64,000 bases of DNA from Pseudomonadota bacterium (GCA_023418595.1 JAEZZI010000026.1:124001-188000); one strand, 5' to 3'; shown: positions 1-9,059, counted from the stretch's first letter. Numbers and translations: made by a program. Notes: generated by a model not told the origin, from the sequence alone.

Positions 1-323
1 GCGTTGCGCGCGGCGGGCAGGCGGAGACGCTGGCCGGGCTGTCGGGGCTGGGCGATCTGGTGCTGACTTGCTCGTCGACCAATTCGCGGAATTTCTCGCT
101 CGGCGTCGGGCTGGGTCAGGGCAAGGCGGCAGGCGAGCTGCTGGCCGACCGGCGCACGGTGGCCGAAGGCGCGTTCACCGCGCCGGTGCTGCGCGAGGAA
201 GCGCGCAAGGCCGGGGTGGAGATGCCGGTGACCGACGCGGTGTGCGCGCTGCTGGACGGCGCGCCGGTCGAAACGGTGGTGCGCAACTTGTTGGCCAGGC
301 CGTTAAAGGCGGAAGGGTTTTAG
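1..323 (+). CDS. gpsA: Glycerol-3-phosphate dehydrogenase [NAD(P)+], C-terminal part (partial)
   Basis: This is the last ~106 codons of a gene that begins before the window. GpsA reduces dihydroxyacetone phosphate to sn-glycerol-3-phosphate for phospholipid synthesis in the cytosol. The visible part carries the family signature GLGDLVLTCSS followed by RNFSLG and GQGK, from the C-terminal helical domain that completes the active site, and then the conserved EGAFTAPV segment (usually EG..T). The frame ends with TAG at 321-323. A perfect palindrome follows directly, and the next gene is convergent. The family is clear even from this fragment. Confidence 0.9.
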   Translation, partial: VARGGQAETLAGLSGLGDLVLTCSSTNSRNFSLGVGLGQGKAAGELLADRRTVAEGAFTAPVLREEARKAGVEMPVTDAVCALLDGAPVETVVRNLLARPLKAEGF

Positions 324-328
324 CCGTC

Positions 329-434
329 GTCACCCCGGACTTGTTCCGGGGTCCACCGTGCGGCAAGCAAAATGGCTTGAGGCGCTTGCAAAGCGATAAC
401 GGCCTAGTGGACCCCGGAACAAGTCCGGGGTGAC
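329..434. repeat. Long palindromic intergenic repeat, copy 1 of 2
   Basis: Two 28-nt arms (329-356 and 407-434) are perfect reverse complements, built on GTCACCCCGGACTTGTTC, and enclose a 50-nt loop. The same arms recur at 23022-23139 around a different loop. It sits between the convergent gpsA and AsmA-family genes, so a strong hairpin here could stop transcription from both sides. It resembles the dispersed REP-like palindromes of sphingomonad genomes (recalled, not searched). Confidence 0.9.
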
Positions 435-458
435 GGGTTGGGGGGTAGAAACCTGTCC

Positions 459-2348
459 TTACTTCAGCGCTCGCATCGCCAGCACGCCGCAATTGGCATC
501 GGTCGCCAGCGGTTTCTGGTCCCCCGTGATCGCCTTGCCCAGCAGGCGCAGCACCGTGCCTGCGCTCCGCGACCCCTTGGGCGGGAAGGCGCTGGGATTC
601 TTGATCGTGCCGCCGATCGGCAGCGGGCGATCGTAGCGCAGCAAGCTCCTCTGCTTCGGCGCGCCGGTCAGCAACCAGTCGAGGCGATCGGTCTTCATGT
701 CGATCGTGCCGGTCACATTGGCCTGGCTCTTCGACGTATCGACCACCAGCGGGTTGAGCCGCCCGGTGCCGCCGCGCAGATCCATGCGGAACACCAGGCA
801 ATTGAGCCGCGCGCGTTCGCTTTCGTCGCCGGTCACCCCGCGCCCGATGTCGAGGCCGATGAACGACGCCATCCGCCCCGGCAGCACGCCGTTGGTAGCG
901 ACCAGTCCAACCATGCCGTTGGCACTGCCCACTGCTTGGCGCAGCGTCCGCCCCGGCCCGGTCAGTTCGGCGCGTCCGCGCAAGCTGCCTGAAATATCGC
1001 CATGCCCGGCAAAGGTCGCCAGCGTCGAACCGGCGAGTTTCAGGTCGAGTGTCACCATCGGCACCTCGCGCCCGCGCGCGTCGATGAAGATGCGGCCCGA
1101 TACCCCGCCGCGGGTCAGGGCTGCCGACAAAGGCTCGACCGTCAATTGCCGGTCGTCCATCGTCAGCACGCCGCGCGCCGAGCGGAATGGCGCGGGCGAC
1201 CGCCACAACAGACGGCTCAGGTTGAACTCGATCCGCCCGTCGGTGGTGTCGATATTGCCGATGTCGATATCGGTGTCTGGCACCACGCGCGGGCCGGTTT
1301 GCGCCGCCTTCGCAGCACCACGCGCACGTCCGGCATCGTCGGCAAGGTCGTCGAAATCGAAGCCCGACGAGTCGAGCTTGCCGGTCAGCCTGGTGCGCCC
1401 TCCGCGCTTTTCGACCTTCAATTCGCCCGAAATGTTCGACCGCCCGATCGTGCCGTTCAGGTCGGTGATGATCCAGTCGGGGCTGGCGCGTTCGATGTCG
1501 GCGGTCAGGCGCACCGGCTGGGTGCCGGGCAACCCGGCTTCGATGATCGCATCCAGCGTTTTCAATGAATCGCCGCGCGCGGTGACCCTGCCGGTGAATC
1601 GTCCGGTATCGAGCGCCTGCGCCATCCGTCCGTCGAGCCGCATCGCCAGCGCGTCGCCGGTGACCTCTGCCCGGAACGGCCAGGAACCATCGGTGATCGG
1701 CGCGCCGACCGCGACGATCCTGACCGGTCGGTCGCGCACGCTGCCCCGGCCACCGATGCGCAGGCCTTGCCCATCGAACGCGACCCGCACCGTGGCCGAA
1801 CGGTTGCGCTGCGCATCCTCATACCGGACGACGGCATCCTCGACCGTCAGGTCGTTGAGTCGCGTCGGCGATCCGCTGCCTGCATCGTCCGCACGGTCGC
1901 GTTCCCAGTTGCGGCGGCCCTGTTCGTCGCGAATCAGGTGCGCGCGCAGGCCGGTGATGCGGATGCCATCGGGGCGCATCTGCCCGCGGATCGCACGCAG
2001 CACGGGGATGCGGAAGCGGGCTTCGTTCAGCGTGAGCAGGTCGCCGTCGCCCACCCAGTCGGGCTGGGCGATGTGGACGTCTCGGACGATAATGGTGGGG
2101 GTGAAGGAGAAGGCTTCGGCGCGCTCGACGCTGCCGACCCGCGCGGGCGCTCCAGTGACGTCGGTGATCGCGGTCTCGATCCTCGGTTTCAGCCAGGCGA
2201 CGGGTGCCGCGGCAATTGCCAGCACCGCGACCAGCAACAATGCGACCAGTGCGACGCCGACGCGGATCGCCCAGATGCGCAGCTTGGCATGGCGGTCATC
2301 ACGAGCGGCGACCGCTCCCTGGTCCGCTCCGGCTTCGTCAGTCGTCAA
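459..2348 (-). CDS. AsmA family protein
   Basis: The 629-residue product has a charged cytoplasmic N-terminus, one membrane segment at about residues 27-50 (IWAIRVGVALVALLLVAV), and a long beta-rich periplasmic part. AsmA/YhdP-type proteins are inner-membrane-anchored and thought to bridge the periplasm in phospholipid transport or outer-membrane assembly. The region just after the anchor (APARVGSVE, then ADWVG-like and LTLNEARF-type strands) and the C-terminal part rich in GxxxG and LNCLVFRMDL match the AsmA C-terminal domain. The start is TTG at 2348, with GGGGAG about 8 nt upstream. Family assignment is good; the precise role is unknown. Confidence 0.85.
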   Translation of the reverse strand: MTTDEAGADQGAVAARDDRHAKLRIWAIRVGVALVALLLVAVLAIAAAPVAWLKPRIETAITDVTGAPARVGSVERAEAFSFTPTIIVRDVHIAQPDWVGDGDLLTLNEARFRIPVLRAIRGQMRPDGIRITGLRAHLIRDEQGRRNWERDRADDAGSGSPTRLNDLTVEDAVVRYEDAQRNRSATVRVAFDGQGLRIGGRGSVRDRPVRIVAVGAPITDGSWPFRAEVTGDALAMRLDGRMAQALDTGRFTGRVTARGDSLKTLDAIIEAGLPGTQPVRLTADIERASPDWIITDLNGTIGRSNISGELKVEKRGGRTRLTGKLDSSGFDFDDLADDAGRARGAAKAAQTGPRVVPDTDIDIGNIDTTDGRIEFNLSRLLWRSPAPFRSARGVLTMDDRQLTVEPLSAALTRGGVSGRIFIDARGREVPMVTLDLKLAGSTLATFAGHGDISGSLRGRAELTGPGRTLRQAVGSANGMVGLVATNGVLPGRMASFIGLDIGRGVTGDESERARLNCLVFRMDLRGGTGRLNPLVVDTSKSQANVTGTIDMKTDRLDWLLTGAPKQRSLLRYDRPLPIGGTIKNPSAFPPKGSRSAGTVLRLLGKAITGDQKPLATDANCGVLAMRALK

Positions 2349-2388
2349 TCCTGCACTCCCCCAAGCGCATCAGCACCGAAAACCGGCG

Positions 2389-2550
2389 TCAGAAATCCAC
2401 CGCTATGCCGTTTCGTTCCCAGTCGCCATAGCGAACCGGATCGGCGCCCAGCGGATCGTCCTCTGGCCGCACGAGCGGCTCGGGCTTCGGCACCGGCGGG
2501 CTTTTGGACAGATGGGCGGGCGGCTTCACATGGGGCGGGCGTTTGGCCAT
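2389..2550 (-). CDS. DUF1674 protein (SDHAF4-like succinate dehydrogenase assembly factor)
   Basis: The 53-residue product is basic and proline-rich at its start and ends in DPVRYGDWERNGIAVDF. This C-terminal block (RYGDWE..G...DF) is the hallmark of DUF1674, whose mitochondrial member SDHAF4 helps flavinylated SdhA assemble. A longer in-frame version from 2586 is possible, but the ATG at 2550 has AAGGAT about 8 nt upstream and matches the family length. It is divergent from htpX and precedes the AsmA gene on the same strand by about 40 bp. Confidence 0.8.
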   Translation of the reverse strand: MAKRPPHVKPPAHLSKSPPVPKPEPLVRPEDDPLGADPVRYGDWERNGIAVDF

Positions 2551-2612
2551 GGCGGATATCCTTGCGAAAATCGGGATTTTCCCCACATTATGGGAACAAG
2601 GAGTGACTTCAA

Positions 2613-3572
2613 GTGAACGGTTTCAAAACGACGATGCTGCTGGCGGCGCTGACCGCGCTATTCATGGGTCTGGGCTTCACGCTTGGCGGGCGCGGCGGCA
2701 TGATGATCGCGCTGCTGGTCGCGGTGGGCATGAATTTCTTTACCTATTGGAACGCCGACAAGATCGTTTTGAAGATGCACGGCGCGCGCGAAGTCGATGA
2801 CGCGAGCGCGCCCGAGTTCGTGGGCATGGTGCGTGGCCTCGCTCAGCGCGCGGCGCTGCCGATGCCCAAGGTCTATATCATCGACACCCCGCACCCCAAC
2901 GCATTCGCGACCGGCCGCAATCCCGAAAACGCTGCCGTCGCCGCGACCACCGGCTTGATGAACATGCTCGACCGCGACGAGCTGGCGGGCGTGATGGCGC
3001 ATGAACTCGCGCATGTGAAGAACCGCGATACGCTGATCATGACGATGGTCGCGACGATTGCGGGTGCGATTTCGATGCTCGCCAATTTCGGGCTGTTCTT
3101 CCGCGGCGGCGACGGGCGCGGCAACATGATCCCGATGATCCTGGCGGTGATCGTCGCGCCCTTTGCGGCGATGATCGTGCAGATGGCGATCAGCCGCACG
3201 CGCGAATATGGCGCCGACCGGGGCGGGGCGGAGATTTCGGGCAATCCGCGCGCGCTGGCCTCTGCGCTCGCAAAGATTTCGCGCGGCGCGCGAGCGGTGC
3301 CGAACGAGACGGTCGAGCGCAATCCGGCGATGGCGCAGCTCTATATTGTGCCCGCGCTGCGCGGACGCGGCGGCGACAGCCTTTTTTCGACGCATCCCGA
3401 CACCGGAAACCGCATCGCCGCGCTTGAGGCGATGCATGGCGAGATGGGCGGCGCTGCGGCGTTCGTGCCCGAACAGGTCGCGCGCGTCGAACGTCAGGTC
3501 GGGAGCGCACCCGGCATCCCGTCCGTCCGCCGCAAACGGTCCAGCGCCCTCAACCCGACCGCGCGCAATTGA
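2613..3572 (+). CDS. htpX: Membrane zinc metalloprotease HtpX (M48)
   Basis: The 319-residue product is an M48B peptidase that degrades misfolded inner-membrane proteins. Two N-terminal membrane segments (residues ~4-20 and ~25-45) are followed by the zinc motif in MAHELAHVKN (HELAH), two more hydrophobic segments (~145-195), and the distal ligand region REYGADRGGAEISG. The start is GTG at 2613, with AAGGAG at 2598-2603. The stop codon overlaps the TTG start of the next gene (ATTGA), so the two are probably translationally coupled. The size is slightly longer than E. coli HtpX because of a basic C-terminal tail. Confidence 0.95.
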   Translation: MNGFKTTMLLAALTALFMGLGFTLGGRGGMMIALLVAVGMNFFTYWNADKIVLKMHGAREVDDASAPEFVGMVRGLAQRAALPMPKVYIIDTPHPNAFATGRNPENAAVAATTGLMNMLDRDELAGVMAHELAHVKNRDTLIMTMVATIAGAISMLANFGLFFRGGDGRGNMIPMILAVIVAPFAAMIVQMAISRTREYGADRGGAEISGNPRALASALAKISRGARAVPNETVERNPAMAQLYIVPALRGRGGDSLFSTHPDTGNRIAALEAMHGEMGGAAAFVPEQVARVERQVGSAPGIPSVRRKRSSALNPTARN

Positions 3573-4864
3573 GCCTCAACCGCCCGCGCCTGGCGCCCGA
3601 AGCGCCGGGGGTTCCCGCGCGCCGTGCGGCGCTGCGCCTGATCGACGCCGTCCTGCGCCGCGGACAGGCGCTGGAGCAGGCATTGGACGGTGCCGCCAGG
3701 GATCTCGACCGGCGTGAGGATCGCGCGCTCGCCCATGCGCTGGCCGCGGCGGTGTTGCGCCGCACTGCCGATCTCGACACGCTGATCGACAGCGCGACGC
3801 GGATGAAGCTGGCCGACGATGCCAAGGCGCGGACGGTGCTTCGCATGGCGCTGGCACAGGTGCTCGACATGGGCACGCCGCCGCACGCCGCGATTTCGAC
3901 CGTGCTGCCTTTGGTCGATGGCGGTCCGCGCAAGCTGGTCCACGGGGTGTTCGGCACGCTGATGCGGCGCGACGTGAAGCTGCCCGAATCGGTCGCACTG
4001 CCGCCTGCGGTGTCGCATCGCTGGCGTGGCTATTGGGGGAATCAGGTCGTCGCCGATGCGGGCCGGGCAATCGCCGCGCCGCCGCCGCTCGACCTGACGC
4101 TCGCCGACCCGGCGGCGACCGAGGAATGGGCGGCGAAGCTGGAAGGCGTGAGCCTGATGCCCGGCCATGTCCGCCTGCCTGCGGGGGCGGCGGTGCCGTT
4201 TCTCGACGGATTCGACGAAGGCGCGTGGTGGGTTCAGGATCTGGCGGCGTCTTTGCCTGCACGGTTGCTGGGCAAGGGGCAGGGCCGCGTGCTCGACCTG
4301 TGCGCAGCGCCGGGTGGCAAGACGATGCAGCTTGCCGCGGCGGGCTGGGACGTGATCGCGGTCGATGCGTCCGAAAGTCGTCTGGCGCGACTTTCCGAGA
4401 ATTTGGCGCGGACCAATTTGACGGCGCAAGTCGTCGCCGCCGATCTGCGTAACCGCACCTGGCAGCCCGAGGGAGAGGCCGATGCGGTGCTGCTCGACGC
4501 GCCCTGTTCGGCGACCGGCATTTTCCGCCGCCACCCCGATGTGCTCCACCGCGCGCACGGGCGGCTGATCTCGGAAATGGCGGAGCTTCAGGGGCAATTG
4601 CTCCACCGCTCGGCGAAATGGGTGCGGCCGGGCGGGACATTGGTGTTCGCGACCTGCTCGCTGGAGCCGGTCGAGGGCGAGGAGCAGGTTCGGACCTTTC
4701 TCAACAGCCGCCCCGACTTTGCGATTCAGCCGATTTCGGTCGACGAATTGCCGGCGGGTGTGACGCCGCAGTCGGAAGGCTGGGTGCGGACGTTGCCGGG
4801 GATGCTGGCGGAGGCTGGCGGGCTGGACGGGTTCTTCATGGTCCGGTTGCGGCGGGCCGGGTGA
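3569..4864 (+). CDS. rsmB: RsmB/NOP-family rRNA (cytosine-C5)-methyltransferase
   Basis: The 431-residue product has an N-terminal NusB-like RNA-binding domain (~15-130) and a C-terminal SAM-dependent domain. Visible motifs are VLDLCAAPGGKTMQLA (SAM loop), VIAVDASESRL (acidic loop), LLDAPCSATG (motif IV with PC cysteine) and VFATCSLEPVEGEEQV (motif VI, TCS catalytic cysteine). RsmB makes m5C967 in 16S rRNA. The TTG start overlaps the htpX stop, which argues for one transcript. The fused NusB domain supports rsmB, but the exact target base is inferred. Confidence 0.88.
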   Translation: MSLNRPRLAPEAPGVPARRAALRLIDAVLRRGQALEQALDGAARDLDRREDRALAHALAAAVLRRTADLDTLIDSATRMKLADDAKARTVLRMALAQVLDMGTPPHAAISTVLPLVDGGPRKLVHGVFGTLMRRDVKLPESVALPPAVSHRWRGYWGNQVVADAGRAIAAPPPLDLTLADPAATEEWAAKLEGVSLMPGHVRLPAGAAVPFLDGFDEGAWWVQDLAASLPARLLGKGQGRVLDLCAAPGGKTMQLAAAGWDVIAVDASESRLARLSENLARTNLTAQVVAADLRNRTWQPEGEADAVLLDAPCSATGIFRRHPDVLHRAHGRLISEMAELQGQLLHRSAKWVRPGGTLVFATCSLEPVEGEEQVRTFLNSRPDFAIQPISVDELPAGVTPQSEGWVRTLPGMLAEAGGLDGFFMVRLRRAG

Positions 4865-5185
4865 AGCAGGGTTTGCTCGCACAAAGGCACGAAGGCGCTA
4901 AGAAGTAGAAAGAGATTCACGCGGAGGCGCGCAGGCGCGGAGAAAGTGCGTCTGCCGCGATAGCGGCATTCAAATCTCAACCGCCGTTCGCGCCGCTCGG
5001 CTGAGGACAAAGCCGCTACCCGGCAAGCAGGTGCGACACCTCGGCGTCTCCGCGCCTTCGCGCCTTCGCGTGAACTCAAACTTCTTCGCGGCTTTGTGCC
5101 TTTGTGCGAGCAAATCCTTCTTCTTCCCTCGCCCATAGCCCGCCCAGCCTTGCGACCGCTCGCGCACATGCTAGAGCGTCGGTCC
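4865..5185. repeat. Intergenic region with an imperfect ~240-bp inverted repeat
   Basis: Nothing here looks coding. It is dominated by an inverted repeat: TTTGCTCGCACAAAGGCAC at 4872-4890 is the exact reverse complement of 5096-5114. The similarity continues inward with mismatches through GCGGAGGCGCG-type and CGCCTTCGCG-type segments. The two halves frame about 70 bp of unrelated sequence. The whole could fold into a long hairpin or be a small non-autonomous element. It separates the rsmB-like gene from rpe, which share a strand, so rpe probably has its own promoter near 5110-5185. Confidence 0.8.
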
Positions 5186-5851
5186 ATGCCCGCCAAACCC
5201 GTCCGCATCGCGCCGTCCATCCTCTCCGCCGATTTTTCGAAGCTGGGGGAGGAGGTTCGCAGCATCGACGCGGCAGGCGCGGACTGGATTCACGTCGATG
5301 TGATGGACGGCCATTTCGTGCCCAACATCACCATCGGCCCGGCAGTGGTGAAGGCGCTGCGCCCGCACACCACCAAGCCGTTCGACGTCCATCTGATGAT
5401 CGCGCCGGTCGATCCCTATCTTGAGGCCTTCGCGGAAGCCGGAGCCGATTGCCTGTCGGTGCATCCCGAATCGGGGCCGCACCTCCACCGCACGCTCCAG
5501 ACCATCCATGCGCTCGGCAAGCGGGCGGGGATCGTGCTCAATCCCGCGACGCCGCTGGAGGTGGTCGCGCCGGTCATCGACCTGCTCGACCTGATCCTGG
5601 TGATGAGCGTCAATCCCGGTTTCGGCGGTCAGAAATTCATCGACAGCCAGTTGCGCCGAATCGAGGCGCTGCGGCGGATGATCGACGACAGCGGCCGCGA
5701 CATCGATCTTGAGGTGGATGGCGGCGTCGATCGCACCACCGCGCCCCGCGTCATTGCCGCAGGCGCCGACGCGCTGGTCGCGGGCACCGCCACCTTCAAG
5801 GGCGGCCCCACCGCTTATGCCGACAACATCGCCGCGTTGAGAGGCGCGTGA
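5186..5851 (+). CDS. rpe: Ribulose-phosphate 3-epimerase
   Basis: The 221-residue TIM-barrel enzyme interconverts ribulose-5-phosphate and xylulose-5-phosphate in the pentose phosphate pathway. Motifs are IAPSILSADF at the N-terminus, HVDVMDGHFVPN (metal ligands H, D), DVHLMI, MSVNPGFGGQKF and LEVDGGV near the C-terminus. ATG at 5186 gives the family's usual length; in-frame upstream codons overlap the repeat. Its stop overlaps the GTG start of the heparinase-like gene (GTGA), so the two are coupled. Confidence 0.96.
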   Translation: MPAKPVRIAPSILSADFSKLGEEVRSIDAAGADWIHVDVMDGHFVPNITIGPAVVKALRPHTTKPFDVHLMIAPVDPYLEAFAEAGADCLSVHPESGPHLHRTLQTIHALGKRAGIVLNPATPLEVVAPVIDLLDLILVMSVNPGFGGQKFIDSQLRRIEALRRMIDDSGRDIDLEVDGGVDRTTAPRVIAAGADALVAGTATFKGGPTAYADNIAALRGA

Positions 5852-7584
5852 TCGACACGTCCGACCTCAATCCCGGCCCCGACAGCGTCGATCAGGGCAA
5901 AAGGCTGATCCGCAGCGGCGGCGACAAGGGCCTGTCGCTGGCCGAGCGGATTTCCGAACGGCTCCAGCGGCTGGCCTGGCGGACCCCGCTCCACAGCGTG
6001 CGGCTGCGCGGGCGTTATCCCCTCAAACTGATCGCGGTCGCCGACGATCCGTTCTTCGGCGACGTGGCGCGCGGCCAGGCGTTGCTCGACGGGATGGTCA
6101 GCCATCTGGGCGAGACGCAGAATCTGAGCGGCCTCAACCTGACGCGCCCCAGCTTCTCGCCGCGCTTCGCCGATTATCTCCACGGTTTCGAATGGCTGCG
6201 CGACCTGTCGAGCGTGACGACGCGCGCCAATGCGGTGCCGATCGCGGAGGCGATCATGCGGCAATGGCTCGCCGCCCACGCCGACAAGGTGTCCGATCCC
6301 GCATGGCGCGCCGACCTGTGGGGGCGGCGGATGCTGTTCTGGATCGCGCATGCGCCGCTGATCCTGTCGTCCAGTGACCTGATCTATCGATCGAAGGTGC
6401 TCAATACGCTGGCGCGCGGCAGCCGCCATCTGGAGCGCACCGCCGACAAGACGCCCGAAGGCCTGCCGCGCGTCGCCGCGTGGTGCGGGATCATGGCATC
6501 GGGGCTGATGATCCCCGGCGGCGACCCGCGGCGCGGATGGTGCGAGGCCGGACTGTTCCGCGCGATCGACGGGGCGATGTTCGACGATGGCGGCACGATC
6601 GGGCGGTCGCCCGCGTCGCAGCGCGAGATGGTGATGCTGCTGACGATGGTGCGCGAATGCTATGCCGCGCGTCGCCTTGATCCGCCCGAGCGGTTGCAGG
6701 GCGCGATCGACAGCCTGGTTTCCGCGATGCTGGGCGTGTGTCACGGCGACGGTGGCCTTTCGAGCTGGCAGGGCGCGGCGCCGGTATCGGGCGAGATGAT
6801 CGCGCAATGCGTCGAAGCATCGGGCGCGCGCGTCCGTCCCCTGCGCCAGGCGCGCGAATGGGGGTATCAGCGGCTGGTCGGCGGCAAATCGGTGCTGGTG
6901 ATGGACGCCGCCCCCCCGCCACTCGCCCGCGTGGCCGAGGGCGGCTGCGCATCGACTTTGGCGTTTGAGTTCTCCGACGGCCCGGCGCGCGTCATCGTCA
7001 ATTGCGGCGGCGGGCGTCAGGCGCATGTCATCGTGCCCCCTGCGCTCGCCGCCGGGCTGCGCACCACGGCGGCGCATTCGACGCTGACGCTGGCCGACAG
7101 CAATTCGACCGCGATCCATCCCGACGGGACGCTGGGCAAGGGCGTGGGCGAGATCGAACTCAGCCGTCACGAGGGCGAGAATGCCGCGCGGATCGAGGCG
7201 AGTCACGACGGCTATGTCCGCCGCTTCGGCCTGATCCACCGGCGTCAGGTCACGCTGTCGAAGGATGGCGGCGACGTGCGCGGCGAGGATATGCTGCTGC
7301 CCTCAGGCCGCAAGCGCAAGCGCGGCGACGTGCCGTTCGCGATCCGGTTTCACCTCGGCGCGGGGGTTCAGGCATCGCCGACCGCGGACGGGCTGGCGGC
7401 GTTCCTGCGACTGCCCGGTGGCGGGCTGTGGCAATTCCGCGCAAAGGACGCAGCGCTGTCGATCGAGGACAGCCTGTGGATCGGCTTCGACGGTCGACCG
7501 CGCGCCACCAGCCAGATCGTGCTGACCGGGACTGCGCCCGCAGGTGGTGCGCATGTCAGCTGGGTCATGCACAAGGCGAAATAG
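5848..7584 (+). CDS. Heparinase II/III family protein
   Basis: The 578-residue product has an N-terminal alpha-helical toroid-like part and a C-terminal beta-rich heparinase II/III domain (about 330-570), with SHDGYVRRFGLIHRRQ and the following DMLLPSG segment typical of this family. Characterised members are lyases cleaving uronic-acid polysaccharides. The uncharacterised alphaproteobacterial subgroup sits beside rpe and often purH, so its substrate is not established. No clear signal peptide is visible. The GTG start overlaps the rpe stop. A palindromic repeat follows the stop codon. Confidence 0.82.
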   Translation: MIDTSDLNPGPDSVDQGKRLIRSGGDKGLSLAERISERLQRLAWRTPLHSVRLRGRYPLKLIAVADDPFFGDVARGQALLDGMVSHLGETQNLSGLNLTRPSFSPRFADYLHGFEWLRDLSSVTTRANAVPIAEAIMRQWLAAHADKVSDPAWRADLWGRRMLFWIAHAPLILSSSDLIYRSKVLNTLARGSRHLERTADKTPEGLPRVAAWCGIMASGLMIPGGDPRRGWCEAGLFRAIDGAMFDDGGTIGRSPASQREMVMLLTMVRECYAARRLDPPERLQGAIDSLVSAMLGVCHGDGGLSSWQGAAPVSGEMIAQCVEASGARVRPLRQAREWGYQRLVGGKSVLVMDAAPPPLARVAEGGCASTLAFEFSDGPARVIVNCGGGRQAHVIVPPALAAGLRTTAAHSTLTLADSNSTAIHPDGTLGKGVGEIELSRHEGENAARIEASHDGYVRRFGLIHRRQVTLSKDGGDVRGEDMLLPSGRKRKRGDVPFAIRFHLGAGVQASPTADGLAAFLRLPGGGLWQFRAKDAALSIEDSLWIGFDGRPRATSQIVLTGTAPAGGAHVSWVMHKAK

Positions 7585-7593
7585 TGCGTCCGC

Positions 7594-7666
7594 ACTCCCG
7601 CGCAGGCGGGAGTCCAGCGGTTCACGGGTGACGCATGCCGCTCTGAACGCCCGCCTGCGCGGGCGT
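7594..7666. repeat. Pair of GC-rich hairpins between convergent genes
   Basis: Two compact hairpins, ACTCCCGCGCAGGCGGGAGT (7594-7613) and ACGCCCGCCTGCGCGGGCGT (7647-7666), lie between the heparinase-like gene and msrA, which converge. They are related to each other in inverted orientation. This REP-like arrangement may act as a two-way transcription terminator; there is no long T-run. Confidence 0.7.
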
Positions 7667-7674
7667 ACGGTTTT

Positions 7675-8328
7675 CTATTTCGCCAAAGCCGGAAATCCCG
7701 CCTTGAATGCCGCCAGCTTGGGCTTGTCCCAGCGCAGGATGTACGGATGCGCGGGGTTCTTGCGCATGAAATCCTGATGATATTCCTCCGCCGGGTAAAA
7801 GGCGCCGCTTTCGATCCGCGTCACGATCGGGCGCGGGAACGACTTCGCCGCGCCCAGCTGCGCGATATAGCGTTCGGCGACCATTTTCTGCGCCGATCCC
7901 TGCGGGAAGATCGCCGAGCGATAGCTGCGCCCGACATCGGGTCCCTGACGGTTGAGCTGGGTGGGATCGTGAACCACCGAGAAGAACACGCGCAGCAGCG
8001 TGCCATAGGTGACCTGCGCGGGATCGTAGACGATGCGGATCGCCTCGGCATGATCGGTCGTCTCGGCAGAGACCTGCTTGTAGTTTGCGGTCGCCTTCGT
8101 GCCGCCTGCATAGCCCGCCACAACCGAGCGCACGCCCTTCACCTGTTCGAACACCGCTTCGGTGCCCCAGAAGCAGCCGCCCGCGAAAACCGCGGTCTGG
8201 AGCTTGCCTTCGGGCTTCACGTCGATCCTGGGCGCCGGGATCGGCACAGCGCGCTCGGACGCGGGCGCGCCGGTCAGCGCGAGCACGCCCAGCGTAGCGG
8301 CGGCACCCAAAGCGAGGATCGTCTTCAT
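7675..8328 (-). CDS. msrA: Peptide-methionine (S)-S-oxide reductase, exported
   Basis: MsrA repairs oxidised methionine. The catalytic motif is GGCFWGTEA, followed by GVRSVVAGYAGG and the conserved DPTQLNRQGPDVG and YHQDF segments. With the start at ATG 8328 the protein has 217 residues and begins with a signal peptide (MKTILALGAAATLGVLALTG), so it probably works in the periplasm. Two further in-frame starts lie upstream (8346, 8361), but neither has a better ribosome site and both would bury the signal peptide. The resolving cysteine usually near the C-terminus is not seen in the final KPKLAAFKAGFPALAK. Confidence 0.93.
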   Translation of the reverse strand: MKTILALGAAATLGVLALTGAPASERAVPIPAPRIDVKPEGKLQTAVFAGGCFWGTEAVFEQVKGVRSVVAGYAGGTKATANYKQVSAETTDHAEAIRIVYDPAQVTYGTLLRVFFSVVHDPTQLNRQGPDVGRSYRSAIFPQGSAQKMVAERYIAQLGAAKSFPRPIVTRIESGAFYPAEEYHQDFMRKNPAHPYILRWDKPKLAAFKAGFPALAK

Positions 8329-8388
8329 GGATGGAATATAGGTCATCGTCGGTCCCGTCACAAAAGCGGACGCGACGGGGGGGCGGCG

Positions 8389-8544
8389 TCAGCCGACCGG
8401 CGTTACCACTGCCGACTGGCTATAGTCCATGGGCGCGGGCGCATCGATATTGTGCGTCAGCTGCACGCCGACCAGCGCCACGGCGCCGAGCGCGAAACCG
8501 CCGATGAAATGCCGGAAGAATCCGGTGCGCTTGATCGTCCGCAT
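8389..8544 (-). CDS. Small single-pass membrane protein, 51 residues
   Basis: ATG at 8544 opens a 51-codon frame ending in TGA at 8389. The product begins basic (MRTIKRTGFF), has one hydrophobic segment HFIGGFALGAVALVGVQL, and ends in a short polar tail. The positive-inside pattern fits a membrane peptide or uncleaved signal anchor. It lies upstream of msrA on the same strand, about 60 bp away. A second ATG two codons upstream in another frame is not coding-like. Function is unknown; similar short N-in anchors are common in sphingomonads. Confidence 0.6.
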   Translation of the reverse strand: MRTIKRTGFFRHFIGGFALGAVALVGVQLTHNIDAPAPMDYSQSAVVTPVG

Positions 8545-8685
8545 GGTCCATCCCCTTATCGGGCAAGTGATTAACGAGCCGCAAATGCCGACCCCGTCAT
8601 CGTCGCCCGATCAGCTACGTGTCGAGGACGAGATGGGATGCGCGCATCCGCATTTGGAGGGACAGAATTAATGCAGCCTAGCTGA

Positions 8686-8702
8686 ACCGCCGCTTGGGCG
8701 GT
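8686..8702 (-). terminator. Short hairpin downstream of the ParE-like gene
   Basis: ACCGCC-GCTTG-GGCGGT forms a 6-bp GC-rich stem about 20 bp past the toxin stop codon. No T-run follows on either strand, so it is only a weak terminator candidate. Confidence 0.3.
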
Positions 8703-8722
8703 CGTTCATCTGGGGGTCGGGT

Positions 8723-9055
8723 TCATCGCGACAGCAGCCGGGTGGCCAACAGCGATTGCAGGTCGCGGCGACCGTCCGCAATCATCAGGATCGTCACGAG
8801 GCCGGAATCGACGCGGTAGATCAAACGGTAGCGCCCGATCGTCGATTGGCGGAATAGGTCCATGCCGAGCCCGGCAATCTCTCGCGGGACGGGACCGCGC
8901 AGCGGATAATGTTCGAGCGTCTCGATCCGCTCGATCATGTCGTCCAGAAAGCGTTCCGCCGCACCCTGCCCACGATCTTCGACGATCCAGCGGTGAATGT
9001 CGGCGAGGTCGCGTTCCGCGCCCGCACCGATTGCGACGCGATAGGCTGCGGTCAC
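8723..9055 (-). CDS. ParE/RelE-family toxin
   Basis: The 110-residue product has the ParE fold pattern: an N-terminal strand (YRVAIGAGAERDLADIHRWI), a helix pair with RFLDDMIERIETLEHYPLRG, and C-terminal strands IGRYRLIYRVDSGLVTILMI. ParE toxins poison DNA gyrase and RelE toxins cut mRNA; the HRWI and HYPLRG segments favour ParE. GTG at 9055 lies 4 nt after the antitoxin stop, the usual toxin-second order. It is a compact two-gene module between housekeeping genes. Confidence 0.85.
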   Translation of the reverse strand: MTAAYRVAIGAGAERDLADIHRWIVEDRGQGAAERFLDDMIERIETLEHYPLRGPVPREIAGLGMDLFRQSTIGRYRLIYRVDSGLVTILMIADGRRDLQSLLATRLLSR

Positions 9056-9059
9056 GCCG

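Noticed and set aside
175..1206. Long minus-strand frame across the AsmA gene end
   Set aside because: It is an alternate-frame shadow in GC-rich DNA and runs through the palindrome at 329-434.
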